A stretch of 64,000 nucleotides of DNA from J054 sp964613615 (GCA_964613615.1 CAZTIB010000213.1:1-64000), one strand, 5' to 3'. Shown: positions 42,729-51,857, counted from the first letter of the stretch. Notes: generated from the letters alone by a model not told the origin. Made by a program: numbers and translations.

Positions 42729-43121
42729 ATGGGACCACTGGCTCGGGATCATGGTGATCCGGCTCTGCTCGCTTTTGTCGGCCAACTGCTGGAAGACGGC
42801 AGCCTGGACGGCGAAGCGATCGTTGTTGCCCGTAAACTGCTGGAAGAGGGCGCGACGACGCTGGCGGCAGACGAACGAGTGCTGCTGGAACAGGAGGTCA
42901 TCGAACCCTATATCGTCGATTGCGAAGCCTGCCAGGCGACACCGCCCTGGGCCGAAATGCTGCATGTCTACGATACCGGGCTGTGCGCGAGTTGTTTCGA
43001 CAAGCTCGAGGGCGTCGACATACCGGCCGTGCGTCCCGACTGGATGCCGCTGCCGTTGCCACCCGCCGAAGAAGAAGAGCCCCTGATCGCTGGCCCCGCG
43101 CCTGCGCCACTGGATGCCTGA
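42729..43121 (+). CDS. small acidic protein with two CxxC knuckles
   Basis: A 130-residue soluble protein. The N-terminal 60 residues are helical and leucine/glutamate-rich; the middle has CEACQ and, about 25 residues later, CASCF, together a likely zinc ribbon. The C-terminus is acidic and proline-rich (LPPAEEEEPLI). A GGGGAG ribosome site precedes the ATG at 42729. The 288 bases upstream hold no gene I can support. Possibly a regulator or adaptor; I do not recognise the family. Confidence 0.6.
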   Translation: MGPLARDHGDPALLAFVGQLLEDGSLDGEAIVVARKLLEEGATTLAADERVLLEQEVIEPYIVDCEACQATPPWAEMLHVYDTGLCASCFDKLEGVDIPAVRPDWMPLPLPPAEEEEPLIAGPAPAPLDA

Positions 43122-43201
43122 AGCCTGACGCGCGCGCCACGCGCATTCTCCAGCCAGTCCGATCCCCTGCAGCGGGTCGAATGCCCGTAGAATCGGCCCC
43201 G

Positions 43202-44239
43202 ATGGTGGCGAGATTAGATAACGGACTGGTTGCGAAGCAGGCCCGCAAGCCTGCAGACGGCGAAATGCTCACGGTTGCGCCGGGGGTGAAATGGCTGCGC
43301 ATGCCGCTGCCCTTCGTCCTGAATCACATCAATCTGTGGGTGCTGGAAGACGGTGACGGCTGGTGTATCGTGGATACGGGCATCGCCAGCAAGCCGACAC
43401 AAGCCGTCTGGGAAAGCCTGCTCGACGGAGAACTGGCAGGCCGCCCGGTCACCCGGATAATCGTCACGCACCTGCATCCTGACCACATGGGTCTGGCGGG
43501 CTGGTTGTATGAGCGCACCGGTGCACCTGTGTGGATGACACGCAGCGAGTACCTGTCAGCCCGGGTGCTGTTCGCAGATCAGCCACCGGCACCGTCGGAG
43601 ACCCTGGCTTTCTATCGCGCCGCCGGCTTCACCGATGAGCAGCTCGCGACCTACTCCGAGGGCTTTGGTGTCTTCCGGAAGCTGCTGTCACCGCCGCCGA
43701 TGGCCTTTAGCCGAATGCAGGCCGATGACCAGTTGAGCATCGGCCAGCACACCTGGCGCGTATTAATCGGCCGGGGCCATTCACCGGAGCACGCCTGCCT
43801 GTATTGCGCAGAGCTGGGCCTGCTGATCGCCGGCGACCAGGCCCTGCCGAATATTTCCCCGAACGTCAGCATCTGGCCCACTGAGCCCGACGCCAATCCG
43901 CTGCATGACTGGCTCGAGTCGTGCCGCGTGCTGCCAACGCAGATGCCGGCAGACGTACTCGTATTGCCGGCTCACGGCCGTCTCTACACCGGGCTCGGGG
44001 CCCGGATGGCGGAACTGATTGCGGAACACGAACAGGCCCTGGACGCAGCGCGCGCCGCCTGTGCCGAACCGCGTCGGGCCGTGGATCTGTTCGACGCACT
44101 GTTCCGCGGCGCGGTGAACGGCGGCAATCGCGTCATGGCCGCCGGCGAAGCCATGGCGCACCTGGCTTACCTGGAAAAAGCGGGGGAACTGCAGGCGCAT
44201 ACCGACAGCAGCGGCGTCCGCTGGTACCAGCGGGCCTGA
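43202..44239 (+). CDS. metallo-beta-lactamase-fold hydrolase
   Basis: A 345-residue protein with the metal-binding motif THLHPDHMG at 89-97, a GRGHSPEHACLY segment with a further His, AGDQALPNISPNVS carrying the Asp ligand and an LPAHG near the end. The C-terminal helical part fits MBL proteins annotated as glyoxalase II-like or as hydrolases of thioesters. ATG at 43202 chosen; an in-frame ATG at 43181 would add seven residues. Convergent with a glutathione S-transferase gene seven bases away. Confidence 0.85.
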   Translation: MVARLDNGLVAKQARKPADGEMLTVAPGVKWLRMPLPFVLNHINLWVLEDGDGWCIVDTGIASKPTQAVWESLLDGELAGRPVTRIIVTHLHPDHMGLAGWLYERTGAPVWMTRSEYLSARVLFADQPPAPSETLAFYRAAGFTDEQLATYSEGFGVFRKLLSPPPMAFSRMQADDQLSIGQHTWRVLIGRGHSPEHACLYCAELGLLIAGDQALPNISPNVSIWPTEPDANPLHDWLESCRVLPTQMPADVLVLPAHGRLYTGLGARMAELIAEHEQALDAARAACAEPRRAVDLFDALFRGAVNGGNRVMAAGEAMAHLAYLEKAGELQAHTDSSGVRWYQRA

Positions 44240-44246
44240 CCGCCTG

Positions 44247-44921
44247 CTACTGGCCGGTGATACGCGCGGCCATGGCTTTCATAAAGCTATCTACCGCGGC
44301 CTCGTATTCGTCTACCGTCGTCTTGCAGGCAGCGTTGCCCTGGATAGCCTGCCACCAGGTTGCCAGCCGGCCGTCGCCCTCCGTCGGGTCGGCAATCTCC
44401 GGGAAATTTGCGAATACCATCTTCTTCAGCAACATCAGGTATGGTGCCGCGGCACAGTCGCCGAGGGTCGGTTCCGCGCCCACGCAAAACGGCCCCGGGC
44501 CCATGAAGTGCTCCAGGTAACCGAGACCCTTGTTCAAGGCCTCGCCGGCCGCGGCCACCACGTCGGCATCGCGAGTGGCCGGATTCATCTGCTGAAAAAA
44601 AGTGCTGGTGTGTGGCGCGACGTACAGGTCGACGATGCGGGAAACTACCCGCGACGTGGCACGCTCCAGCGGATCCTCGGGCAGGCCGGGCTTGCCGCCG
44701 CCGGCCTCCTCCAGGTATTCGCAGATGGTTTCCGACTCCGGAATGCAGCGCCCGTCCACGTCCAGGCTGGGAATCTTCGCAATGGGATTGAAAGCCATGT
44801 ACTCCGGCGAACGGGGCGAGTTGCCGGGCATGCCTGCCAGCGGCACGTCGATGCCCTTGATCCGGGCCAGCATCACCACCCGGGTGACATACGGGGAAGC
44901 GAGAGCGCCGTAGAGTTTCAT
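44247..44921 (-). CDS. glutathione S-transferase family protein
   Basis: A 224-residue GST. The N-terminal thioredoxin-like domain opens MKLYGALASPYVTRV with the usual catalytic Ser in the SPY segment; NPIAKIPSLDVDG contains the cis-proline and ESETICEYLEE binds the glutathione gamma-glutamate. The helical domain follows with the conserved TLGDCAAAP N-capping region. Stand-alone, divergent from the LLM gene at 45.1 kb. Substrate unknown. Confidence 0.88.
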   Translation of the reverse strand: MKLYGALASPYVTRVVMLARIKGIDVPLAGMPGNSPRSPEYMAFNPIAKIPSLDVDGRCIPESETICEYLEEAGGGKPGLPEDPLERATSRVVSRIVDLYVAPHTSTFFQQMNPATRDADVVAAAGEALNKGLGYLEHFMGPGPFCVGAEPTLGDCAAAPYLMLLKKMVFANFPEIADPTEGDGRLATWWQAIQGNAACKTTVDEYEAAVDSFMKAMAARITGQ

Positions 44922-45062
44922 CGCGTTTTCCTTTTGTTGGTTGACGATGGTCAGCCGAGGATTGCCGAACCGGTCGTTGATGTTCGGGCATCGCGCGGCC
45001 GGAGGTCAATGGGCACCGGGCTATAATCTGCGCGCCGTTCAGGGGCCGGGAGTCAGCACAAG

Positions 45063-46148
45063 ATGGATATCGACATCATCCTGGAAGCGGACGTCAGTCC
45101 GCAGCAGATGAAGGAGCTGGCCGTCGAAGCGGAGCGGCTCGGCATCCGGGCGCTGTGGTCGTCAAACTACCACCAGAACTGGGATTGCTTTCTGGCCCTG
45201 GCGCCGGCGGCACAGGCCACGTCGAAGATCCTGCTAGGGCCGCTGGCCGTGTCCCCGTGGGAGCTGCACCCGCTGAAGATGGCCAACGCGGTGCTGACGC
45301 TGAACGAACTGGCAAACGGGCGAGCCATGGTGGCCATCAGCGGCGGCGGCGGCGTGCTGGGCGCGATGGGCTGGAAAATCAGCAAAGATGCGCCCATGTG
45401 GCCGTTGACGAACGAGGAGAAAGGCGATCGCTACCCGGAGCGGCGGGTGCGCGGCGTGCGCGAATGCATCGAAGTGCTGCAACTCGCCCGCGGCGGAGAG
45501 ATGTGCTGGGCTTTCGAAGGCGAGATCTTTCAGATCACGCGTCCCTTCAAGATGGACTGGGCGCAGTCTCCGGGTCCGCTGATCTATGGCTGCTGCAGCG
45601 GCCCGCAAATGATCCGCATGGGCGCGCACTGCGCCGACGGCATCCAGGTCAGTGACTTCACGGGCGAGATGATGCCGGCGGCGATGGAGAACGTGCGCAC
45701 TGGCCTGGCGAAACGCGAGCAACCTGCGGAGGATTTTCGCGTCGGTAATTTCTGGGCCTGGCATATCAAGGCAGATCCCGAGGTCTCCATGTACGAGGCG
45801 CGCCGAGAACTGATCTGGCGCGGCGCGATTGTGGCCAAGTACAAACACGAGATCGCACCCTTCTGCCACGACGAAGCGGAAGTTCAGCTCGTGGTGGACA
45901 ACTGGATGAATTTCGCGAAGGCCTACTGGACCCGCAGCGGGCAGATCGACGACGTGCCGGAAGATCTCGTCAACCGGCTGATCGCCGGCCTGTCGTCGGC
46001 GGGGGGCCTGGACAATCTGGACGCCGAACTGGACCGCGTGCGGCAATTTGCGGACAGCGGGTTGACGGAATTATCGCTGCGGCTGTTCGACGACCCGATG
46101 GACGGCCTGAAACTGATCGGCGAACACGTGCTGCCCGTCGTACGCTGA
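45063..46148 (+). CDS. LLM-class F420-dependent-type oxidoreductase, subfamily A
   Basis: A 361-residue luciferase-like enzyme, the fifth in the window. It shares with the 9.1- and 21.7-kb proteins the start (DIDIILEADVSPQQM style), GPLAVSPWELHPLKMAN, NGRAMVAISGGGG, the WHIKADPEVSMYEARRELI region and the end SLRLFDDPMDGLKLIG. It has about 20 extra residues after the Gly loop (SKDAPMWPLTNEEK). It lies tail-to-tail with the TPP fusion gene, three bases between the stops, and is not operonic with the other F420 genes. Confidence 0.85.
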   Translation: MDIDIILEADVSPQQMKELAVEAERLGIRALWSSNYHQNWDCFLALAPAAQATSKILLGPLAVSPWELHPLKMANAVLTLNELANGRAMVAISGGGGVLGAMGWKISKDAPMWPLTNEEKGDRYPERRVRGVRECIEVLQLARGGEMCWAFEGEIFQITRPFKMDWAQSPGPLIYGCCSGPQMIRMGAHCADGIQVSDFTGEMMPAAMENVRTGLAKREQPAEDFRVGNFWAWHIKADPEVSMYEARRELIWRGAIVAKYKHEIAPFCHDEAEVQLVVDNWMNFAKAYWTRSGQIDDVPEDLVNRLIAGLSSAGGLDNLDAELDRVRQFADSGLTELSLRLFDDPMDGLKLIGEHVLPVVR

Positions 46149-46151
46149 GCT

Positions 46152-48389
46152 TCAGACGAGCTCAGCGTCCGTCAATACTTCCACCAGCGCCGGGCCTGGC
46201 GCGGCCAGGCCCTCGCGCAGCGCTGCGTCCAGTTCATCCGCCCGCGTGACCCGCAGCCCGAGCCCGCCGCACAGGGTAGCGTAGTCGGCGAAGTTCGGAT
46301 TCGACAGCGCCGTTTCCCACACAGGCCAATGGCCACTGCGTTGTTCCTTGCTGATCTTGCCGAGTTCGCCGTTGTTCATCAGCACGTGCGTGATGTTCAT
46401 GCCATATTTCACGGCGGTGTTGAACTCGCCAAGGTACTGGCCAAAGCCACCGTCGCCGCTGACCGACACCACCTTGCGCCCGGCAAAGGCCGAGACGGAA
46501 CGGGTCGCGGCCCAGGCGCCCATGGCAGCTGGGAACGCGAAACCGATAGACCCGAGGTACCCAGACATCAGCACCCGCTGGTCTCGGCATTCGAAGTAGC
46601 GGCCAAACGAATAGGTGTTGTTGCCGACGTCCACGGCAATCACGGCATCGGCCGGCACCAGCGATGACAGCGCGTCGAACAGCAGCGCTGCATTCAGCCC
46701 CTTGCCGCGATCGCGCGTCCGGCGCCGGGCTTTCTCGTCGCGCCAGATACGCCAGCGTGCAGCGATGTCCTCGCGCTGATCTTCCGCCGCGGTGGTCGCC
46801 GGCAACGCGACCGAGATCTGTGTCGCAGTGATGCCGATCTCGCCGAGCACCGGCAGTTCCACCGGGTGAAACTTGCCAAGCGCCATCGGCTCGAAGTCCA
46901 CCTGGATGACCGGCTTTTTCTTTTCTATACCGGTGTGGTCGGAGAAAGACGCGCCGAAGACGACCAGCAGGTCACTCTCGTTCATGAACCAGCTCGCCAC
47001 GGGCGTGCCGCTGCGGCCGAGCACGCCGGCGGCCAGCGGGTGATCGTCCGGCACCTGGCCCTTCGCCTTGAAGGTGGTCAGCACCGGCGCGTTCAGCCTT
47101 TCGGCCAGCGCCATGATGGCCGGCATCGACTGCCGGGCACCGTAACCGACGATGACGGTGGGCCGTCGTGCTGCGGCAATGCGCGCCGCCGCTGCGGCCA
47201 CCACGTCGGCCGGCGGCGTAATGCCGTGGTTGCCAGTGCGCCCGGCCGGCGTGCCGGCTGCGGCGTCGTCCGCCGCCGGCACCGTCTGCACTTCGTCGGG
47301 GAAAATCAGGTGCGCCACGTCGCGCTGCACCAGCGCGTTCTTGCAGGCCAGGTTCATCAGTTCCGCGTGCCGCGAATCCCGCAGCACCGTCTGGCTGAAG
47401 ACCGCGACCGGGGCGAAGGCGGCGGCGAGATCCAGCTCCTGGAAGGCGCCCGGGCCAAGCACCTGCGTCTGCACCTGGCCGGTCAGGGCCAGCACCGGTG
47501 CGCGATCGACTTTGGCGTCCCAAAGCCCGGTCATCAGGTTGGTTGCCCCCGGCCCGGCAATGGTCAGGCACGCGGCCGGCGTGCCGGTGAGCTTCGCGTA
47601 GCCCGAAGCGGCAAAGGCCGCGGCGCCCTCGTGGCGAATCCCGAAATAGTTGAGCCCTCCCTGCTCTGCCTGCACGCGGATCGCATCTGCCAGGCCGAGG
47701 TTGGAGTGACCCACCATGCCGAACACGTCCGTTACGCCCCAGTTCACCATGGTCTCGACCATCACGTCGCTGACCGTGCGTGTGCGCACCGTGCTTTCTT
47801 TGACCGCGACATAGATGCCGTCGTCCCGCTCCTCCACCGGGTAGACGTCCACACCGTCGTCGTGGCTGCCGGGAGACTTCCCCGTAACCGGGTCGAAATC
47901 CCAGCCGTGCCACGGGCAGCGCAGCCAGCACTGGCCGCCCTCGCCCGGTTCGATGGAGCCTTCCGCCAGCGGCCCACCTTGATGGGGGCACGCGTTGTCC
48001 AGCGCTGCGTAGCGACCGCCCATGCGCGTCAGGGCCAGCGTCAGCGTGCCGGCCTGGGCCGGGCGCACTTCGCCGTCCTGCATGTCGTCGCTGTCCGCCA
48101 CCCGGTACCAGACCGTGCGCAGACCGTCCTGCTCGTCCAGTTCGTCCTGCGTGATGGCCTTGTGGGAGCCGTCGCACAGCGGCGGCTTGTTCGTTCGCTT
48201 GCACTGGCACAGGAACTGCTTGCCACCCTTGTCCGGCTTGTAGGCCAGTGGCTCGAATTCCGTTCCGGCGTGCGAGCCGTCGCAGAAAGGCTGGTTCTTC
48301 GAGCCCCCGCAGGTGCACCAGTAATAGGACTTGCCGGCCTCCACTTCGACGGCGGCCGGGCGAGTATCTGCGATGCGGGGTCTGGACAT
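46152..48389 (-). CDS. CDGSH-CDGSH-Rieske-thiamine pyrophosphate enzyme fusion
   Basis: A 745-residue multidomain protein. Residues 20-80 hold two CDGSH iron-sulfur units (Cys25, Cys27, Cys36, His40; Cys61, Cys63, Cys72, His76). Residues 90-195 form a Rieske [2Fe-2S] domain with CPHQGG at 134-139 and CPWHGW at 158-163. From about 205 to the end is a full thiamine-diphosphate enzyme of acetolactate synthase/pyruvate oxidase type, with the catalytic glutamate in FGIRHEGAAAF and the GDGGFGQ...NN cofactor motif near the C-terminus. The ATG at 48389 has an AGGAG ribosome site seven bases upstream; an in-frame ATG at 48422 adds eleven residues. Possibly a ferredoxin-like electron-coupled 2-oxoacid decarboxylase or oxidase (inference). 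Confidence 0.88.
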   Translation of the reverse strand: MSRPRIADTRPAAVEVEAGKSYYWCTCGGSKNQPFCDGSHAGTEFEPLAYKPDKGGKQFLCQCKRTNKPPLCDGSHKAITQDELDEQDGLRTVWYRVADSDDMQDGEVRPAQAGTLTLALTRMGGRYAALDNACPHQGGPLAEGSIEPGEGGQCWLRCPWHGWDFDPVTGKSPGSHDDGVDVYPVEERDDGIYVAVKESTVRTRTVSDVMVETMVNWGVTDVFGMVGHSNLGLADAIRVQAEQGGLNYFGIRHEGAAAFAASGYAKLTGTPAACLTIAGPGATNLMTGLWDAKVDRAPVLALTGQVQTQVLGPGAFQELDLAAAFAPVAVFSQTVLRDSRHAELMNLACKNALVQRDVAHLIFPDEVQTVPAADDAAAGTPAGRTGNHGITPPADVVAAAAARIAAARRPTVIVGYGARQSMPAIMALAERLNAPVLTTFKAKGQVPDDHPLAAGVLGRSGTPVASWFMNESDLLVVFGASFSDHTGIEKKKPVIQVDFEPMALGKFHPVELPVLGEIGITATQISVALPATTAAEDQREDIAARWRIWRDEKARRRTRDRGKGLNAALLFDALSSLVPADAVIAVDVGNNTYSFGRYFECRDQRVLMSGYLGSIGFAFPAAMGAWAATRSVSAFAGRKVVSVSGDGGFGQYLGEFNTAVKYGMNITHVLMNNGELGKISKEQRSGHWPVWETALSNPNFADYATLCGGLGLRVTRADELDAALREGLAAPGPALVEVLTDAELV

Positions 48390-48529
48390 GGCTGTGGCTC
48401 CTGGTTCACGGAGATTCAACACGGCCAGCGTGGCCGACGCAAACGCGGCACGGTCGCCCGGGGCGGCCGGCCGTGCGATGATCGGCCGCCGTCGCCCGCG
48501 GCGACCAGAGTCTTTGGGGAACTGTGTCG

Positions 48530-49624
48530 ATGAGAACCGTTGTCTGCACCCTTGCGGCTGCTCTGTTAATTACCCTGGGCACCACTACGTGGGCACAAGA
48601 CATCGTGGCCGAACTGGACCTGCGCGCCGCGCCAGACCCGGTGCGGGAGGATCCGCGGTGGGCACCGAACGGACCTTTCGTTGTCCGCGTGCTGTCGGCA
48701 CAGCAACTCACAGCCCTGCAGCAGGCCGCCGGCGACGTGCGGCTGATCGGTGTGAGCACGGAAGCCGAAGCCCTGGCGGCCATTGGCGATGCGACGGCGC
48801 TGCTGGGTTTTTGTTCGGCCACGTTACTCGACGCTGCGCCGCGGCTGCGCTGGCTCCAGCTCTACGCTGCCGGCGCCGAGAATTGCGTTGGCCTGCCGCA
48901 AATCCGTAGCGGCCAGATCCTGCTCACCAACCTGCAGCGCGTCTCGAGCCCGACTATCGCCGAACATGCGCTGGGCATGACGCTGGTGCTGACCCGCGGG
49001 CTCGCGCCGCACATTTCGGCGCAGAGCCGCGGCGACTGGAACCCTGGACTCGTGCCGATGCAAAGCCGCGTGGAACTCGGCGGGCGAACCATGCTTGTCG
49101 TGGGCCTCGGCGGCATCGGTACCGAGGTGGCCCGCAGGGCTGACGCACTCGGCATGCGCGTGATTGCCATTCGCGCCAGCGGCCGGGCCGGGCCCGACTA
49201 CGTCGCCGACGTGGGCACGCCGGACGAATTGCTGACATACGCGGCGCAGGCCGACGTCGTCGTAGCCAGCGTACCGCTGACGCCCGAAACCAGTGGCTTG
49301 TTCGACGCAGCGTTCTTTCGCGCAATGCGCGCCGGCGCCTACTTCATCAATGTCGGCCGCGGCCGGAGTGTCGTCACCGATGACCTGGTCGCCGCGCTGC
49401 GCAGTGGCGGCATCGCCGGCGCGGGCCTCGATGTAACCGACCCCGAACCGCTGCCGCCCGACCACCCACTGTGGTTAATGCCAAACGTGATCATCACCCC
49501 GCACGTCGCCGCGCAGTCCGACCGGATCTTCGAGCGCGTGCTCGGGGCCGTGGGCGAAAACTTGCGCCGTTATGTGGCCGGCGAAGCGATGCTGTCGGTT
49601 GTAGATCCAGAGCGAGGGTACTGA
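48530..49624 (+). CDS. D-2-hydroxyacid dehydrogenase with N-terminal signal peptide
   Basis: About 364 residues. The nucleotide loop VVGLGGIGTEVARRADALG and the catalytic set (Arg in SVPLTPET-GLF context, Glu in DVTDPEPLPPDHPLW, and the HVAA histidine near the C-terminus) show a D-isomer 2-hydroxyacid dehydrogenase. Unusually, residues 1-23 form a Sec-type signal (LAAALLITLGTTTWAQ). NAD(H) is not available in the periplasm, so either the enzyme is not exported or the leader is a membrane anchor. ATG at 48530, or GTG at 48524. Divergent from the TPP fusion gene. Confidence 0.82.
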   Translation: MRTVVCTLAAALLITLGTTTWAQDIVAELDLRAAPDPVREDPRWAPNGPFVVRVLSAQQLTALQQAAGDVRLIGVSTEAEALAAIGDATALLGFCSATLLDAAPRLRWLQLYAAGAENCVGLPQIRSGQILLTNLQRVSSPTIAEHALGMTLVLTRGLAPHISAQSRGDWNPGLVPMQSRVELGGRTMLVVGLGGIGTEVARRADALGMRVIAIRASGRAGPDYVADVGTPDELLTYAAQADVVVASVPLTPETSGLFDAAFFRAMRAGAYFINVGRGRSVVTDDLVAALRSGGIAGAGLDVTDPEPLPPDHPLWLMPNVIITPHVAAQSDRIFERVLGAVGENLRRYVAGEAMLSVVDPERGY

Positions 49625-49699
49625 AGACCCGACTAGCCCGGCCCGGCTGCTGCTCTTCAGCTCATTCGCCGGTGCGATCCACGCGCACCCGGTTGTTGG

Positions 49700-50188
49700 T
49701 CAGGGCTGCGCGCCCTTGCTGGCCTGCCAACGATCGAGAATGGCCCGAGCCTGGTTGGTGTCCGGATTCATGGCCCGGTCATGGTCCGGCAGCCGCGCCG
49801 TCAACTCGATCACGTAACCGTTGGGATCACGGAAGTAGATGGAATGGATGAACTCATGGTCCGCAATCCCCCGGCTCTCGATCCCGGCGGCGCGCCCTTT
49901 CTCGAGCATCGGTTCGAGGACCGACGCATCGACCTCCAGCGCAATATGCAGGTCGTAGTCACGCTGCGGCTTGAAATCGAAGGGGGCCTCGGGGTCTTCG
50001 AAGAAGGCGAGGTACGAGCCATCGTCCATTTCGTAGAAAGTGTGCAGCACCGAAGTCTTGCGACCGGTCTTGGTCTCATCGATCTCTAGGGAACCGGCCA
50101 GTCGCAGGCCAAGGAAGTCCTCGTAGAACTGACGTGTCTCCTCCGAGTCGCGACACCGATAGGCGTTGTGGTGAAGTTTACGAAGCAT
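49700..50188 (-). CDS. VOC (glyoxalase/bleomycin-resistance/dioxygenase) family protein
   Basis: A 162-residue VOC-fold protein. It opens LRKLHHNAYRCRDSEETRQFYEDFLG, where the His and the RDSEETRQFY helix are typical, and ends with the IHSIYFRDPNGYVIELTA segment carrying metal-ligand residues. Single-domain, probably dimeric; lyase, isomerase or dioxygenase activity cannot be assigned. A region of 150 bases without a gene separates it from the APC transporter. Confidence 0.85.
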   Translation of the reverse strand: MLRKLHHNAYRCRDSEETRQFYEDFLGLRLAGSLEIDETKTGRKTSVLHTFYEMDDGSYLAFFEDPEAPFDFKPQRDYDLHIALEVDASVLEPMLEKGRAAGIESRGIADHEFIHSIYFRDPNGYVIELTARLPDHDRAMNPDTNQARAILDRWQASKGAQP

Positions 50189-50338
50189 CGCGATTCCTCT
50201 GCCTGATTACGAGGTCAGATCGACGCGAACGAGAGGCCCGCATTTGGCCACTCCAGCGTCGCATGTGCGATTAATCTAAGGGCTGAAGGGGGTCACAGAC
50301 AAGTCAGGATCGGGAGAGAATTCCCGGAATTCGCCATG

Positions 50339-51694
50339 TCAGGAATCCGTTTCACTGCGTCGGCGAAAGAACAGCGCGCCGAGCACTGCCCAGCCAAGCA
50401 CCATCGCCCATTCGTACGGCCAGATCAGCGCCGACGGGCTGAACGGCAGGTAGAGTGTAAACAGACCGCAGCACAGCAGCAGCGCCGTCCAGCCGACCGG
50501 CCGACCCCACCGGATGCGAAACGGACGCGGCATATCGGGTTCACGATGGCGCAGCGTGAGAAACGCGGCGGCGACCATGCCGTAGGCAATGACGATCGAG
50601 AAACTGCCGGCATCGATGAGCCAGACCAGGATCGTGCGGCCGAACAGCGGCCCGATTGCGCACAGCGCGCCGATGAACAGCACCGCTTTGTAGGGCGTCC
50701 GGAATCGCGGGTGCAGTTCGGCGAAGGCGCCGGGCAGCATGCCGGAATGGCCTAACGCGTAGAGCACGCGGCTGCCGCCAATGATGAACGCGTTCCAGCT
50801 GGTCATGATGCCGCCAATGCCGCCGATAACCAGCAGCTTCCCGGCCCAGCCGCCGCCCCAGGCAGTGGCAGTCGCATCGGCCGTGGCCATGGTCGATGTC
50901 GCGCGGGCGTCGGCCGGCAGCGCCAGCGCAACCCCCAGCGATACCAGCAGATACCACAGCACGGCCAGCGCGACGCTGATTACCAGTAGCCGGCCGATCT
51001 CCTGGAAGGGCAGGTCAATTTCTTCGGCCGACTGCGGGATCACGTCGAAACCGACCAGCACGGTCGGCACCATGATCAGCACGCCCAGCACGCCGGCCGC
51101 GCCATTGACCATTAATGGTTCGATGTTGACCGGGTCGCCGTTCGTGAATGCGCCGGCCAGGAAAAACACCCCGATCAGGAAGAACAGCGTCGTTACCAGG
51201 CCCTGGACGAAGGCCGCAAGGCGAATACCAACGACATTGATGACGGTCATCAGGGCTGTCGCAGCGACGCCGACCAGCACGAAACTCAGGTGCACGTCCG
51301 AGTTGCCGACCGACCACAGGTAGCCGGCCTTCATGGCGGGAAACAGGTATTCCACGGCGGTCGGCAGCGCAACCGCCTCGAAGGTAGGCACAGTCAGATA
51401 GCCCATCAGCAGCGCCCAGGTGCAGATGAACGAAGGCGTGCGGCCGAATGCCCGCAGCGTGTAGACGTGTTCGCCGCCGGCCTGTGGCATGGCCGCGGCG
51501 AGTTCGGCATAGGTCAGGCCGATGAAGACCATGGCCGTGCCACCGATGACGAAGGCCAGCAGAGTGCCCAGGGTACCGGCGCGGGTGAGCCAGTCGCCGG
51601 TCAGCAACACCCAGCTCCAGCCGATCATGGCGCCAAAGGCCATGGTGATGACCTCGCGTCGCCCAAGAACACGTATGAAACCCGTCGCTGCCAT
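50339..51694 (-). CDS. APC-superfamily amino acid/polyamine permease
   Basis: A 451-residue inner-membrane transporter with about twelve hydrophobic segments. The first segment carries the unwound-helix GAMIGWSWV, and MPQAGGEHVYTLRAFG is the segment-3 signature of APC transporters. A VGFDVIPQSAEEI stretch and a long SRVLYALGHSGMLPGAFAELHPRF loop also fit. Start at the ATG 51694; upstream reading frame extends into the tRNA-like repeat and is not coding. Substrate unknown. Confidence 0.87.
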   Translation of the reverse strand: MAATGFIRVLGRREVITMAFGAMIGWSWVLLTGDWLTRAGTLGTLLAFVIGGTAMVFIGLTYAELAAAMPQAGGEHVYTLRAFGRTPSFICTWALLMGYLTVPTFEAVALPTAVEYLFPAMKAGYLWSVGNSDVHLSFVLVGVAATALMTVINVVGIRLAAFVQGLVTTLFFLIGVFFLAGAFTNGDPVNIEPLMVNGAAGVLGVLIMVPTVLVGFDVIPQSAEEIDLPFQEIGRLLVISVALAVLWYLLVSLGVALALPADARATSTMATADATATAWGGGWAGKLLVIGGIGGIMTSWNAFIIGGSRVLYALGHSGMLPGAFAELHPRFRTPYKAVLFIGALCAIGPLFGRTILVWLIDAGSFSIVIAYGMVAAAFLTLRHREPDMPRPFRIRWGRPVGWTALLLCCGLFTLYLPFSPSALIWPYEWAMVLGWAVLGALFFRRRSETDS

Positions 51695-51723
51695 GGGCCG
51701 ATGGTACCGGGGAAACTCGAGGC

Positions 51724-51795
51724 TTCGAATCCCTGACAGCAAGGCGCAAAAAAGGCCCCTTCGGGGCCTTTTTATTTGGCGGAGAGGGAGGGATT
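51724..51795. repeat. first copy of a tRNA-3'-end/terminator repeat
   Basis: Copy 1 of a unit of about 72 bases: TTCGAATCCCTGA, an A-rich stretch, a GGCCCC hairpin, then a 28-base block (51768-51795) identical to the block running into the real tRNA-Ser 3' end at 51967-51994. The units are offset by 199-200 bases. The hairpin is flanked by A and T runs, so it acts as a two-way terminator for the APC gene side. Confidence 0.75.
51751..51771. terminator. bidirectional intrinsic terminator
   Basis: AAAGGCCCC and GGGGCCTTT pair around TTC, with T residues after the right arm and A residues before the left arm, so it can end transcripts from either side. Confidence 0.8.
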
Positions 51796-51857
51796 GATGG
51801 CCTGCTCCGCAGGCCACCCTGCGGGCTCCGCGCCTACGCCGCTCCGTCGCTCTCCCC
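51777..51857 (-). other. tRNA-Ser-like structured element (pseudo-tRNA)
   Basis: An 81-base minus-strand stretch that ends CTCTCC-G-CCA like the tRNA-Ser next to it and begins GGGGAGAG, so that six acceptor pairs can form. Inside is a perfect hairpin, GGCCTGC/GCAGGCC (51799-51815). It lacks recognisable D and anticodon arms, so it is not a normal tRNA. It is followed on the minus strand by its own intrinsic terminator. It looks like a remodelled tRNA copy or a mobile tRNA-derived repeat. Confidence 0.45.

Noticed and set aside
46866..48533. Long plus-strand frame opposite the TPP fusion gene
   Set aside because: Antisense to clear CDGSH, Rieske and TPP motifs; Arg/His-rich low-quality translation.
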